A stretch of 52,104 nt of DNA from Rhodococcus sp. (in: high G+C Gram-positive bacteria) (GCA_004211695.1 SEEV01000004.1:1-52104); one strand, 5' to 3'. Positions 41,195-49,906 are shown, numbered from the stretch's first letter. Translations and numbers: made by a program. Notes: generated from the letters alone by a model not told the origin.

Positions 41195-42572
41195 GTTGCC
41201 GGCCGAGCGGATCGCGGCGCGCGCGGCCGAGAACCCGGACACGGCCGCGGTGGTGTCCGCTCGGGAGACCGTCGACTACGGCCTCTTCTGGTCCAGGGTC
41301 GCTCGCACCGCAGCCGGACTCGACGGCATGAACCGGGTGGCCGTGCTGCCGACGTCGGACGTCGGGTCACTGGTCGCGGTGACGGCGGCGATGCACGCGG
41401 GCGTCAGCGTGGTGCTGCTGCACCGGCACCTGCTGCCCGCGCAGCTGACACGGGTTCTCGAACTCGCGAAGCCGGGCGCTGTCGTGGCCGCGCCGAACCA
41501 GCACAAGAGGTTGCGCAGACTGGGATTCGACGGCGCCATCGAGACCGCCGACAGCCTGGAGTCCGACGGCATCGCGGGCCGGGCACATCCCGGCGCCGAG
41601 TTGCTGGTCGGCATCACCTCCGGCACCACCGGTGAACCGAAGCTGTTCGTGCGCAACCAGCGATCGTGGGCCACCACACTCGATCGCTCCGATCACACCT
41701 TCGACATCGCCGGACGGGACCGTGTGTCGGTGCCCGGGGTCCTCGACCACACGCATTTCCTGTACGGCGCGTTGCACGCCCTCACCCGCGGCGCGACGGT
41801 GGATCTGCGCCCGGTCACGCAGTCACTGCTCGACGCTCCGACGCATCTGTATTCGGTACCGACCATTGCCTGGGACGTCGTGCGGTCGGGGATCGGTCCG
41901 GTCGGCAGTGTCCGGGAGGTGCTGTCCTCGGCTGCCCGCTGGCCGCGCCCGGGGCGTCAGGCGTTGCAGGAAGTGTTGCCCGCTGCGTCGCTCGTGCACT
42001 TCTACGGAGCATCCGAACTGAGCTTCGTGTCCTTCGACCGGGGTCTCGGGGCCGCCGACGAGCATTCGGCGGGGGAACTGTTCGACGGCGTCGACGTGGA
42101 GATCCGCGACGGCCTGGTCCACGTGCGCAGCGACATGCTGTTCGACGGGTACCTCACCGACAACGGCGTGGTGGACGGACCTTCCGACGGATGGATGACG
42201 GTGGGCGACCGCGGCCGGGTGGTCGGCACCGGCCTGCACCTGTTCGGCCGGGACAGCGACACGTTGATCCGGGCCGGGCTCAACGTGGAACCCGCCGCCG
42301 TCGAAGCCGCGTTGATCGCCATCCCCGGGGTCGTGGAGGCCGCGTGCATCGGAGTGCCCGACAGTCGGATGGGTGAGGCGCCGGCCGCCGCGATCGTGGT
42401 GGACGGCGACGCGCCCGGTGCCGCCGAGATCTGGCGGCACCTGCGAGCGACGCTGCCGAGCCCGAGCATGCCGGTGCAGGTTCTCGTGGTCGACAGCCTG
42501 CCGCGGACACCGCGCGGCAAACTCGACCGTCAGGCTCTCGCCGTCACCCTGGCGAACGGCGTCTCCGGTTAG
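41187..42572 (+). CDS. AMP-dependent acyl ligase, last gene of the biotin operon
   Basis: 461 residues from ATG 41187, within the last codons of bioN. ANL superfamily motifs: phosphate loop GITSGTTGEPKLF, HFYGASE, DRGRV and GRDSDTLIRAGLNVEP near the hinge, and the C-terminal lysine in PRTPRGKLDRQ. It is shorter than standard acyl-CoA synthetases but has both domains. It is a second carboxylate-activating enzyme in the same operon as the 373-residue ligase. The substrate is unknown. The 8-base overlap with bioN argues for a function tied to biotin or its precursors. Confidence 0.85.
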   Translation: MTELPAERIAARAAENPDTAAVVSARETVDYGLFWSRVARTAAGLDGMNRVAVLPTSDVGSLVAVTAAMHAGVSVVLLHRHLLPAQLTRVLELAKPGAVVAAPNQHKRLRRLGFDGAIETADSLESDGIAGRAHPGAELLVGITSGTTGEPKLFVRNQRSWATTLDRSDHTFDIAGRDRVSVPGVLDHTHFLYGALHALTRGATVDLRPVTQSLLDAPTHLYSVPTIAWDVVRSGIGPVGSVREVLSSAARWPRPGRQALQEVLPAASLVHFYGASELSFVSFDRGLGAADEHSAGELFDGVDVEIRDGLVHVRSDMLFDGYLTDNGVVDGPSDGWMTVGDRGRVVGTGLHLFGRDSDTLIRAGLNVEPAAVEAALIAIPGVVEAACIGVPDSRMGEAPAAAIVVDGDAPGAAEIWRHLRATLPSPSMPVQVLVVDSLPRTPRGKLDRQALAVTLANGVSG

Positions 42573-42584
42573 AGTTCCGGCACG

Positions 42585-43613
42585 TCACCTGGGGCGGACG
42601 GGTCCGGTGGTCGCGCGCCGGACGAGGTGCGGCGCGAGCACGAGGTCGACGGCCTTGTCGCCGGCGATCTGAGCCAGCGCGCCGTCGACGGCGGCCTCGG
42701 CCATCTGCGCCGCGTCCTGGGAGATCGTCGTCATCTGGACGTGCGGAATCTTCGCCAGCCGGGAGTCGTCGTAGCCCACGACGGAGATGTCGGCGGGCAC
42801 GTCCCGGCCGCGGCGGACCAGGAGGTCCAGCACGCCGGTGGCGCACCGGTCGTTGAAGGCGACCACGGCGGTCGGGGGAGCGGCCATCTCGAGGAGCTCC
42901 TGCATTCCCTGTGCGCCTTCGGTTTCCGTGGGACCACCGGCCACCACCGTTGCCGTTCCCGACAGCCCGTGCCGGTCCATCGCGGCCAGGAAGCCGGCCC
43001 GGCGGTCGGGGCCGCCGGGGGCGTCGGCGCCGTCGATGTGCGCGATGTGCCGGTGCCCGAGTTCGGTGAGGTGATCGACGGCGAGGGTGATGCCGGTGAC
43101 GTCGTCGCCGCGGACGGCACCGACCCCGGGCAGGCCGCTCGCCCGCGCCACGACGAGGGAGGGCACGCGGTCGGCCAGTTCGCCGAGCGCATCGGCGTCG
43201 AATCGGGACCCGAGGAGGATCGCGGCCTCGCATCGTTCTCGCATCAGCGCCTGCACCGCGACCTTCTCGGCGCGACTCGGGGCGACCGCGCTGAGCATGA
43301 CGTCGTATCCCCGCCGTGAGGCCGCCGCGTAGATCTGTTCGACGAGATCGCCGTGGAACGGCTGCTGCAGTTCGAACACGACTCCGAGGAGCCGGGAACT
43401 GGACTGCCGCAATTTCTGCGCGCGACGGTCCGGGACGTAGCCCATGTCGTCGGCGATCTCGAGCACCCGCCGGCGGGTGGCGTCGCTGGCGCCGGGAACG
43501 CCCCGCATCACGATCGAGACCAGCGCTGTCGAGACGCCGGCCGCTCGTGCGACATCGCCCATCGTCGGACGTGCGCCACCGGTCGATCCGCCTGCCGGGT
43601 CGGCCACGTACAC
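42585..43613 (-). CDS. LacI family regulator (module 2)
   Basis: 342 residues. The helix-turn-helix reads TMGDVARAAGVSTALVSIVM, followed by the sensor domain with RLLGVVFELQQPFHGDLVE and SVVGYDDSRLAKI. It is similar to the LacI protein of module 1 over its length, including the unusual ALVS recognition segment. The start is GTG (complement of 43611-43613); the ATG of MGDVAR is an alternative. It is divergent from a dehydrogenase-isomerase operon and probably represses it. Confidence 0.88.
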   Translation of the reverse strand: MYVADPAGGSTGGARPTMGDVARAAGVSTALVSIVMRGVPGASDATRRRVLEIADDMGYVPDRRAQKLRQSSSRLLGVVFELQQPFHGDLVEQIYAAASRRGYDVMLSAVAPSRAEKVAVQALMRERCEAAILLGSRFDADALGELADRVPSLVVARASGLPGVGAVRGDDVTGITLAVDHLTELGHRHIAHIDGADAPGGPDRRAGFLAAMDRHGLSGTATVVAGGPTETEGAQGMQELLEMAAPPTAVVAFNDRCATGVLDLLVRRGRDVPADISVVGYDDSRLAKIPHVQMTTISQDAAQMAEAAVDGALAQIAGDKAVDLVLAPHLVRRATTGPVRPR

Positions 43614-43658
43614 GGCTCCTGTCTTCGGGGGCCCGTGCTTGTCCGCTCGAAGCCGCTC

Positions 43659-43709
43659 TTGACCAATGATCGCACGAGTTCTACGGTTCGTAACTAGAAC
43701 GTACTAGTT
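43659..43709 (+). promoter_or_regulatory. Promoter and LacI operator before the module 2 dehydrogenase
   Basis: TTGACC (43659-43664) and TACGGT (43682-43687) are spaced by 17 bases. Just downstream is the inverted repeat AACTAG-AACGTA-CTAGTT (43692-43709). It shares CGTACTAG with the operator of module 1 (32884-32891). The layout, promoter then operator at the start of transcription, is the same in both modules. Confidence 0.58.
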
Positions 43710-43749
43710 CGACTCGACCTGCACCCTTCCACCGCTCTGGAGCGCACCC

Positions 43750-44805
43750 ATGTCACTTACCGACGCCGCAACCGCCCGCTCGACGACGCCCACTTCCCAT
43801 CCAGTACGGATCGCGACGATCGGCGCCGGACGCATCGGCTCCCACCATGCGGAGGTCGTGGCCCGCCACGTCCCGGGGGCGACGCTCGTCGCGGTCAGCG
43901 ACCCGGTCGAGGAGTCGGCGCAGCGTCTCGCCGCCGCGCTGGGCGCCCCCTTCGTCACGACGACCGTGGACGACGTGCTCACCGCCGACGACGTCGACGC
44001 CGTGCTGATCACCGCCCCCGCGCGCAGTCACACCGACCTCGTCGTCGCCGCCGCGGCCGCCGGTAAGCACGTGTTCGTCGAGAAGCCGATGGCCGTGACC
44101 CTCGAGGATGCCGACCGCGCCATCGCGGCCGCTGCCGACGCCGGCATCGTGCTGCAGGTCGGGTTCAACCGGCGGTTCGCTCCCGGCTTCGCCGCTGCCC
44201 GCGCGGCCATCGACGCGCAGAAGGTCGGAACCCCGCAGCTCCTGCGGTCCCTGACCCGCGACCCCGGCCCCTACACCGCCGACCCGGCACGCGTCCCGCA
44301 GTGGACGATCTTCCTCGAAACGCTCATTCACGACTTCGACACCCTCTGCTTCCTCAACCCGGGTGCCCGCCCGGTGCGGGTGCACGCGATCGCCGACGCC
44401 CTGATCCGGCCGGACGCCAAGAAGGCGGGCCACCTCGACACCGCCGTCGTGACCGTCCAGTTCGACAACGGGGCCATCGCCACCGCGGACGCGAGTTTCA
44501 GTGCGCTGTACGGATACGACGTCCGCGCAGAGGTTTTCGGTTCCGGCGGCATGGTGACCGCCGGGAACGGGCGCAGCACCGACATGACCTATTACGGCCC
44601 CGACGGCCTGCACGCCGACACCGCACGCCGCGACACCGACCTCCTGCACTCCGCCTACGTGGGCGAACTGACCGCGTTCTTCGACGCCGTCCGCGGCGGC
44701 ACCCCGGCGGTCGTCACGGGCCAGGACGCCCGGACCGCGCTGTCGATCGCGCTCGCCTGCATCCGCAGCGTCGAGACCGGTTCCGCCGTCGACCTGGACC
44801 GGTGA
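43750..44805 (+). CDS. Gfo/Idh/MocA family dehydrogenase, inositol 2-dehydrogenase-like (module 2)
   Basis: 351 residues. The NAD-binding fold has IGAGRIGSHHAEVV and the conserved VEKPMAV carries the catalytic lysine. QVGFNRRFAPGF and ETLIHDFDTLCFL are typical of inositol 2-dehydrogenase-like members, which oxidise a ring hydroxyl of inositol or a related sugar. The substrate is not proven. It is followed with a short overlap or 5-base gap by a hydroxypyruvate isomerase-like gene, and lies divergent from LacI. Confidence 0.87.
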   Translation: MSLTDAATARSTTPTSHPVRIATIGAGRIGSHHAEVVARHVPGATLVAVSDPVEESAQRLAAALGAPFVTTTVDDVLTADDVDAVLITAPARSHTDLVVAAAAAGKHVFVEKPMAVTLEDADRAIAAAADAGIVLQVGFNRRFAPGFAAARAAIDAQKVGTPQLLRSLTRDPGPYTADPARVPQWTIFLETLIHDFDTLCFLNPGARPVRVHAIADALIRPDAKKAGHLDTAVVTVQFDNGAIATADASFSALYGYDVRAEVFGSGGMVTAGNGRSTDMTYYGPDGLHADTARRDTDLLHSAYVGELTAFFDAVRGGTPAVVTGQDARTALSIALACIRSVETGSAVDLDR

Positions 44806-44810
44806 CCCCG

Positions 44811-45593
44811 ATGACCACGTATGCGCTCGCCGCCAGCGCCGAAATGCTCTATCTGGACCTGCCGTTCCTCGACCGCGTCCGCCGCATCACCGAACGCGGA
44901 CTCCAGGTGGAGATCTGGGACTGGTCCACCAAGGACGTCGACGCCCTCGCCGACAGCGGAGCCGAATTCTCCTCCATGACCGGATATCTGGAGGGCGATC
45001 TCACCGAACCCGACGGCATCGACGCCCTGCTCACCACTGCCCGCCGTTCCCTCGACGTGGCGAAGCGGCTCGACTGCCCGCGACTGAACCTGCACGGAAC
45101 CGGACTCGACGCCAAGGGTCTGCCCGTCCGGCCGGTCGACACCGTCACACCCGCGATGTGGCTCACCGCCGCCGACACCCTGCGCAAGATCGCCGAACTC
45201 GGCGAGCAGGCAGGCCGGGTGTTCACGCTCGAGAACCTCAACCTCGCCGTCGATCACCCCGGCACCCCGTTCGCGACCGCAGCCGACACCCTCGCTCTCG
45301 TCCGGGCGGTCGACAGCCCGCATCTGCGGATGAATCTGGACCTGTACCACGCGCAGATCGGGGAGGGGAACCTCATCGAACTCGTCCGGGAAGCCCTGCC
45401 CTACATCGGTGAGATCCAGGTCGCCGACGTCCCCGGCCGCTGCGAACCCGGCACCGGCGAAATCCATTACCCGGCCATCGCTTCCGCCCTCCGCGGCCTC
45501 GGATACACCGGGGTGGTCGGCCTCGAGGGCTGGGCGAAGAACGACCCTGACGACGCGATCGACGTGTTCGAGGCGGCGTTCGCCGGCCGGTAG
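44811..45593 (+). CDS. Hydroxypyruvate isomerase-like TIM-barrel protein (module 2)
   Basis: 260 residues from ATG 44811; a GTG at 44802 overlapping the upstream stop would add 3. Hyi-family motifs are clear: LENLN, MNLDLYHAQIGEGN and GEIQVADVPGRCEPGTGEI. Members isomerise hydroxypyruvate or act on keto sugars with a divalent metal. Together with the dehydrogenase it forms a short polyol/sugar route. The TAG stop consists of the TA before a 162-bp repeat element plus the first G of that element, so the element borders the gene exactly. Confidence 0.88.
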   Translation: MTTYALAASAEMLYLDLPFLDRVRRITERGLQVEIWDWSTKDVDALADSGAEFSSMTGYLEGDLTEPDGIDALLTTARRSLDVAKRLDCPRLNLHGTGLDAKGLPVRPVDTVTPAMWLTAADTLRKIAELGEQAGRVFTLENLNLAVDHPGTPFATAADTLALVRAVDSPHLRMNLDLYHAQIGEGNLIELVREALPYIGEIQVADVPGRCEPGTGEIHYPAIASALRGLGYTGVVGLEGWAKNDPDDAIDVFEAAFAGR

Positions 45594-45754
45594 GGCATGT
45601 CTCCCAATCCCCGTTTCGGCGCTCCTGGCGCCCAATCGCCGCCCTGCTGCGTTGTCGTCGGCGCCGATACAACAGCGGTATCGGCTTCTCCTCCGCCTTG
45701 CCGGACGACGATTGTTTCGCCAGGTGCATCCGAGAGGGATCGGGACACAAGCCC
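45593..45754. mobile_element. MITE-like 162-bp element with terminal inverted repeats
   Basis: The left end begins GGGCATGTCTCCCAATCCC and the right end, read on the other strand, begins GGGCTTGTGTCCCGATCCC (16 of 19 identical). TA flanks both ends (45591-45592 and 45755-45756), a likely target duplication. It codes for no credible protein. Inside is a perfect hairpin, GCCGATAC-N7-GTATCGGC (45663-45685). It lies between two convergent genes and its terminal G/C completes both their stop codons. It would have to be moved by a transposase from elsewhere. Confidence 0.65.
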
Positions 45755-46074
45755 TAGACCTCGAGGCTCAGCAGGTGGTATCCCAGCGTCTTGCCGTGCC
45801 CGTCGAGGACGGGTGAACCGGTGACGCCGCCACCGAGGACACCGGGCAACTCGAACACCATCGCCATCAGGTTCGGCTGGCAGGTGCGCCGGGCCCGCCC
45901 GGTGATCAGTTCGCCGTAGTGCGCGGCAACCACGTCCTCGGTGAGCCTCGACGTGAGGTGGGCGTAGGCGGCGGGGTCTCGGGCCAGCACGGCGACGATG
46001 AGCGTGTCGCCCTTGTCGCCCGCCCGGACGTCCGCGAGTTCGTCGACTCGCCGGACTGCTGCTGTTGCCGTCAT
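45754..46074 (-). CDS. AtuA C-terminal-domain-like small protein
   Basis: 106 residues from ATG (complement of 46072-46074), which overlaps the stop of the larger AtuA-type gene (ATGA). It starts ahead of VDELADVRAGDKGDTLIVAV, and RRTCQPNLMAMVFELPGVLGGG is typical of the short domain that in other bacteria is fused to the C-terminus of AtuA/DUF1446 proteins. It probably forms a complex with that protein. Its TAG stop lies exactly at the border of the 162-bp element. Without the element the frame would run on into sequence of the neighbouring gene. Confidence 0.8.
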   Translation of the reverse strand: MTATAAVRRVDELADVRAGDKGDTLIVAVLARDPAAYAHLTSRLTEDVVAAHYGELITGRARRTCQPNLMAMVFELPGVLGGGVTGSPVLDGHGKTLGYHLLSLEV

Positions 46075-47444
46075 CGCGCGACCTCCGTGAGATGCACCTG
46101 CGTGGACACGAGGTGGCGGGGGATGGTGCACGACCGGATCGCGAGCACCTCGGTCGACGAGCGTCGGGCACCGCCCCCGCCGGCCGGTCCGTTGGTGTAC
46201 AGGGTTTCCACCTCCCAGCCGACGAGGTCGGCTTCCTCGGGTGTCTGCCCGCGGGCGGTGACCCGCACGCGCACCTCACGGGCGTCGGTATCGTCGTCGA
46301 GTCCGCGGAAAGCGGCACCGGCGCCGATGTATTCGACGGCGATGCCGTCTTCGCGGAGGCCGTGTACTTCCACGAGACGCTCGGTGACGATGTCGGCGGC
46401 GAGCCGGGCGCGCGGGTAGGCGCGCGGACCGGCGTAGCTGATCTGACCTTCGCCGAGCCAGCCACCGCGGAACCCGAGCGTGACCTTCAACTGCTCGGGG
46501 CGGGGGCGCCCGGTGGCACCGCTGATCTCGACTCGGTCCGGCCCGACGCCGGTGAACGACACGTCGCCGAAGTCCGCGGTGACGTCCGGCGTGAGGTACG
46601 ACGTGGGATCGCCCACCTCGTACAGGAGTTGCTCGGCGCAGGTCCGCTCGGTCAGTATGCCCCCGGAGCCGTCGAGCTTGCCGAAGGTCGCCGACGCGTC
46701 GGCACGGACGTCGGCGAACGGAAACCCGAGATTCGCCATGCCCTTCACCGGTTTGGTGACGGGATCCGCGTAGTACCCGCCGGTGAGCTGTCCGGCGCAT
46801 TCGAGTAGATGGCCGATTGCGGTTGCGGCGCCGATGGTTTCGTGGTCGGTGAGGTCCCACCCGAAGTGGTGGGCGAGTGGGGCGACGTAGAGGGAGGGGT
46901 CTGCCAGCCGTCCGGTGACGACGACGTCGGCGCCCAGCTCGAGCGCGGGAACGACGGCGTCGGCTCCGATGTACGCGTTCGCGCTGACGAGTGCGTCGTC
47001 GTGCTCGGACAGGCGCCGCCCCGTTTCCCACACGACGGGGTCGTGGCGCAGAACCTGCTCGAGGACGTCGTCACCGGTCACGGCGGCCACACGCGCCGGT
47101 CGCTGTGCGAATCGAGACGCGATGCCGGAGACCAGTTCGGCGGCGGCCAGCGGATTCGCGGCGCCGGCGTTGGTGACCACCGTCGTTCCCGACGCGAGTG
47201 TGTACGGAAGCACCGCCTGCATGCGCGCGGCGAGCAGCGGGTCGAAGCCCGCATCCGGGTTCCGGAGCCGGCGAGAGTTTCCGGCGGCCACGGTGCGTTC
47301 TCCGAGGCATTCGAAGATCAGGTAGTCGAGGTCGGCGTGCTGCGCGAGGTGCCGGGCGGGGTCGATGCGATCTCCGGAGAAGCCGGATCCTGCGCCCAGT
47401 CGCACGCTCCGCGAGGTGCTGCCACGGGTGCTCGATGATGTCAC
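46071..47444 (-). CDS. AtuA/DUF1446 family protein
   Basis: 457 residues from GTG (complement of 47442-47444), with AAAGGAC upstream. The DUF1446 domain covers nearly the whole length: GAGSGFSGDRIDPA, TVVTNAGAANPLAA, VVVTGRLADPSLYVAPLAHHF and FPFADVRADAS. AtuA was named for acyclic terpene utilisation, but the chemical function of the family is not settled. It is coupled to the small C-terminal-domain gene and preceded by a CitMHS carrier, suggesting uptake and conversion of an organic acid. The protein is basic at its N-terminus. Confidence 0.85.
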   Translation of the reverse strand: MTSSSTRGSTSRSVRLGAGSGFSGDRIDPARHLAQHADLDYLIFECLGERTVAAGNSRRLRNPDAGFDPLLAARMQAVLPYTLASGTTVVTNAGAANPLAAAELVSGIASRFAQRPARVAAVTGDDVLEQVLRHDPVVWETGRRLSEHDDALVSANAYIGADAVVPALELGADVVVTGRLADPSLYVAPLAHHFGWDLTDHETIGAATAIGHLLECAGQLTGGYYADPVTKPVKGMANLGFPFADVRADASATFGKLDGSGGILTERTCAEQLLYEVGDPTSYLTPDVTADFGDVSFTGVGPDRVEISGATGRPRPEQLKVTLGFRGGWLGEGQISYAGPRAYPRARLAADIVTERLVEVHGLREDGIAVEYIGAGAAFRGLDDDTDAREVRVRVTARGQTPEEADLVGWEVETLYTNGPAGGGGARRSSTEVLAIRSCTIPRHLVSTQVHLTEVAR

Positions 47445-47504
47445 GGGCTCGATGTCCTTTGGTCGTGTCGTGCGGTGTGGTGCGTGCGGGGGTGCTGTGG
47501 CCGG

Positions 47505-48815
47505 CTACACCGAGATCGCCCCGGTCAGCAGCGCCACGACGGTCATCACGACCGTCGTCCCGAAGGCCCAGGCGAAGATGAACCGCTGGTGCCGGCCCAG
47601 ATCGACCTTGCTCAGTCCGATCAGGATGAACGTCGAGGCGGTCAGCGGGCTGAGCGGGAAACCGGTGGTCATCTGGCCGAGGATCGCGGCCCGGCCGATC
47701 TCGGCGGGGTCGCCTCCGAACGATGCGGTGGTCTCCGCGAGCACCGGCACGACACCGAAGTAGTAGGCGTCCGGGGTGAAGACCAGGCTGAGCGGCATCG
47801 ACGTCACCGCGGTGATCACGGGGATCAGCGAGCCGGCCGACTCGGGGATCCAGGAGACGAACGTCTGCGCCATCGCGGTGATCATCCCGGTGCCGTTGAG
47901 GATTCCGGTGAGCACCCCTGCCGCGAGGATCATCACCACCACCATGGTGACGTTGCCGCCGTGCTTGGCGAACAGGGCCTGCTGATCGTCCCACTTCGGG
48001 CAGTTGACGACGAGCGCCAGCGCGAATGCGATGGCGAACGCCACCTCCAACGGCACCAACTGGAACAACAGGATCACGATCAGCACGAGGGTGAGCACCG
48101 TGTTGAACGCCATCACGGCCCGGTGGCGGCCGGTACGCACCTGCGGGTCGGCGACGTGCGGGGTGCCGGGACCGCCGCCGGTGGGAAGCGCGAACTCGGT
48201 GACGCCGAGTCGTTTCCGTTCGACCCGGCCGATCATGTAGGCGGCGAACAGCACCCAGAGGACTCCGGCCGCCATCGCGGGCAGGACGGGTGTGAAGAGG
48301 TCGGCGCTCGTCAGGTCGAGCGCGGCCATGGCGCGGACGGTCGGGCCACCCCAGGGAATCATGTTCATCAGGCCGGCCGCGAGGCAGACGATGCCGGTCA
48401 GCACGACGGGTCGCATCCCGAGTTTCTGGTAGATCGGCAGCAATGCCGAGATCGTGATCAGGAAGGTCGAGGTGCCGTCGCCGTCGAGTGCGACGAGCAG
48501 GGTCAGCACCGCCGTTCCGACGGCGATCTTGGCGGGATTGCCGCCGGCCCAGCGGACGACCCGGCGGATCGCGGGATCGAACAATCCGACGTCGACCATC
48601 AGACTGAAGTAGAGGACCGCGAACGCGATCATGATGGCGACGGGGGCGACCTTCAGGAGACCGTCGCCGACCATCTCCCCGAGGTCGGGGGCCCAGCCGC
48701 CGACGATCGCGAACGTGATGGGCACGAGGATCAGCGCGACGAGGACCGAGACCCGTCGGCTGAACGCGAGCGCCAGGAAACAGACGATCGTGGCGAACCC
48801 GAGCGCGGCAACCAT
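47505..48815 (-). CDS. CitMHS family metal-citrate/proton symporter
   Basis: 436 residues from ATG (complement of 48813-48815) with AAGGAGGT 5 bases upstream. About twelve hydrophobic helices. MIPWGGPTVRAMAALDL and DAYYFGVVPVLAET match the two conserved substrate regions of CitMHS proteins, which import citrate complexed with a divalent metal together with protons. A related acid is also possible. It is first in an operon with the AtuA-type pair (60-base gap) and divergent from a LysR gene. Confidence 0.88.
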   Translation of the reverse strand: MVAALGFATIVCFLALAFSRRVSVLVALILVPITFAIVGGWAPDLGEMVGDGLLKVAPVAIMIAFAVLYFSLMVDVGLFDPAIRRVVRWAGGNPAKIAVGTAVLTLLVALDGDGTSTFLITISALLPIYQKLGMRPVVLTGIVCLAAGLMNMIPWGGPTVRAMAALDLTSADLFTPVLPAMAAGVLWVLFAAYMIGRVERKRLGVTEFALPTGGGPGTPHVADPQVRTGRHRAVMAFNTVLTLVLIVILLFQLVPLEVAFAIAFALALVVNCPKWDDQQALFAKHGGNVTMVVVMILAAGVLTGILNGTGMITAMAQTFVSWIPESAGSLIPVITAVTSMPLSLVFTPDAYYFGVVPVLAETTASFGGDPAEIGRAAILGQMTTGFPLSPLTASTFILIGLSKVDLGRHQRFIFAWAFGTTVVMTVVALLTGAISV

Positions 48816-48880
48816 GTGACCTCCTTCGTAGCGGAGCCCCAGTGTCGCGCGCCTCACAATTGCGGGTCAAATATCAATAG

Positions 48881-48906
48881 ATGATCGATTCATGACTTCT
48901 AGTCAT
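48881..48906. promoter_or_regulatory. LysR-type operator between citM-like and lysR genes
   Basis: ATGACT-TCT-AGTCAT (48892-48906) is a perfect inverted repeat that also has the T-N11-A spacing of LysR boxes. Immediately before it is the near-palindrome ATGATCGATTCAT (48881-48893). The stretch is unusually AT-rich for this genome and lies midway between the divergent starts. Confidence 0.55.
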
Positions 48907-48969
48907 TAATGCGTTCGCGCACTTCGCTGCGGGATGCGGGCGTCACCCGCATGAATGTGGGCCATACTG

Positions 48970-49872
48970 ATGCGTGTGAGCATCAATCTGGGCGTCTCCC
49001 ATCTGCGGAGCATCGTCGCCATCGCGGAGTACGAGAGCTTCACATCGGCCGCGCACGCACTCGGCGTCTCCCAGTCCTCGCTGAGCCGCTCCGTCGCCGA
49101 GGCCGAGCGCAGACTCGACGTCACGCTGTTCGAACGCACCACCCGCCGAGTCGAACTGACCTCGCACGGGCGGGAGATCGTCGAGCATGCCCGGCGGATG
49201 CTCACCGACTTCGACGACGGGCTCACGCAGATCGAACGATTCGTCACCGGTGACCGCGGAATCGTGACGGTGGCGTGCCTGCCCTCGCTCGCCGCCACAT
49301 TCCTGCCCCCGTACGTCGTGGACTTCCGTGAGAGACACCCCGATGTGCGGCTCCAGATCCGGGACGGGCTGCGTCAGGAGGTCCTCGATGCCGTCTACTC
49401 GGGCACGGTCGACGTGGCACTGGTGACGACGTCGGGGACTCTGCCGGGCCTGCAACAGGACCTGCTGACGAGCGACTCCTTCTATTGCGCTGTCGCGCCG
49501 ACACATCCGTTTGCCGAGCGGCCGGTACTCCAGTGGTCCGATCTCGCGGGGCAGCCGTTCATCGCGTTCGGCCCCGAGAGCAGCATCGCCGCGCCCGTGC
49601 GCCGGGCTGTCGAGGACGCCCGCATCGAACTCGGTCCGGTGATGCAGGCGCAGAACATCGGCGCCGTCGCAGGGTTGGCGGCCGCGGGCCTCGGGGTCAC
49701 CGCGGTGCCCGAACTCGTACTGCCGATGATCTCGTTCGCCGGCCTCGTGCACATACCCCTGCGGCCGACTGTCGAGCGCACCATCTCGCTCGTCCAGGTG
49801 GCGGGCCGCCCCCAGACCGCGAGCACCCGCGGTTTCGTTCGGACCCTTCTCGGCGACCGCGCTCCCCACTGA
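48970..49872 (+). CDS. LysR family regulator
   Basis: 300 residues from ATG 48970; GTG 48955 and GTG 48976 are alternatives. The helix-turn-helix has FTSAAHALGVSQSSLSRSVAEA, and the substrate-binding domain spans about 90-295, with LGVTAVPELVLPM. It is divergent from the CitMHS-AtuA operon and most likely controls it in response to the transported acid. Confidence 0.87.
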   Translation: MRVSINLGVSHLRSIVAIAEYESFTSAAHALGVSQSSLSRSVAEAERRLDVTLFERTTRRVELTSHGREIVEHARRMLTDFDDGLTQIERFVTGDRGIVTVACLPSLAATFLPPYVVDFRERHPDVRLQIRDGLRQEVLDAVYSGTVDVALVTTSGTLPGLQQDLLTSDSFYCAVAPTHPFAERPVLQWSDLAGQPFIAFGPESSIAAPVRRAVEDARIELGPVMQAQNIGAVAGLAAAGLGVTAVPELVLPMISFAGLVHIPLRPTVERTISLVQVAGRPQTASTRGFVRTLLGDRAPH

Positions 49873-49906
49873 CGCCGAGGCGAGTTCGACCCGGCGAAGG
49901 AGAGTT

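Noticed and set aside
45597-45824. Short plus-strand frame across the repeat element
   Set aside because: It lies almost wholly in the MITE-like element and the antisense of the AtuA-like gene, with no ribosome-binding sequence or family likeness.
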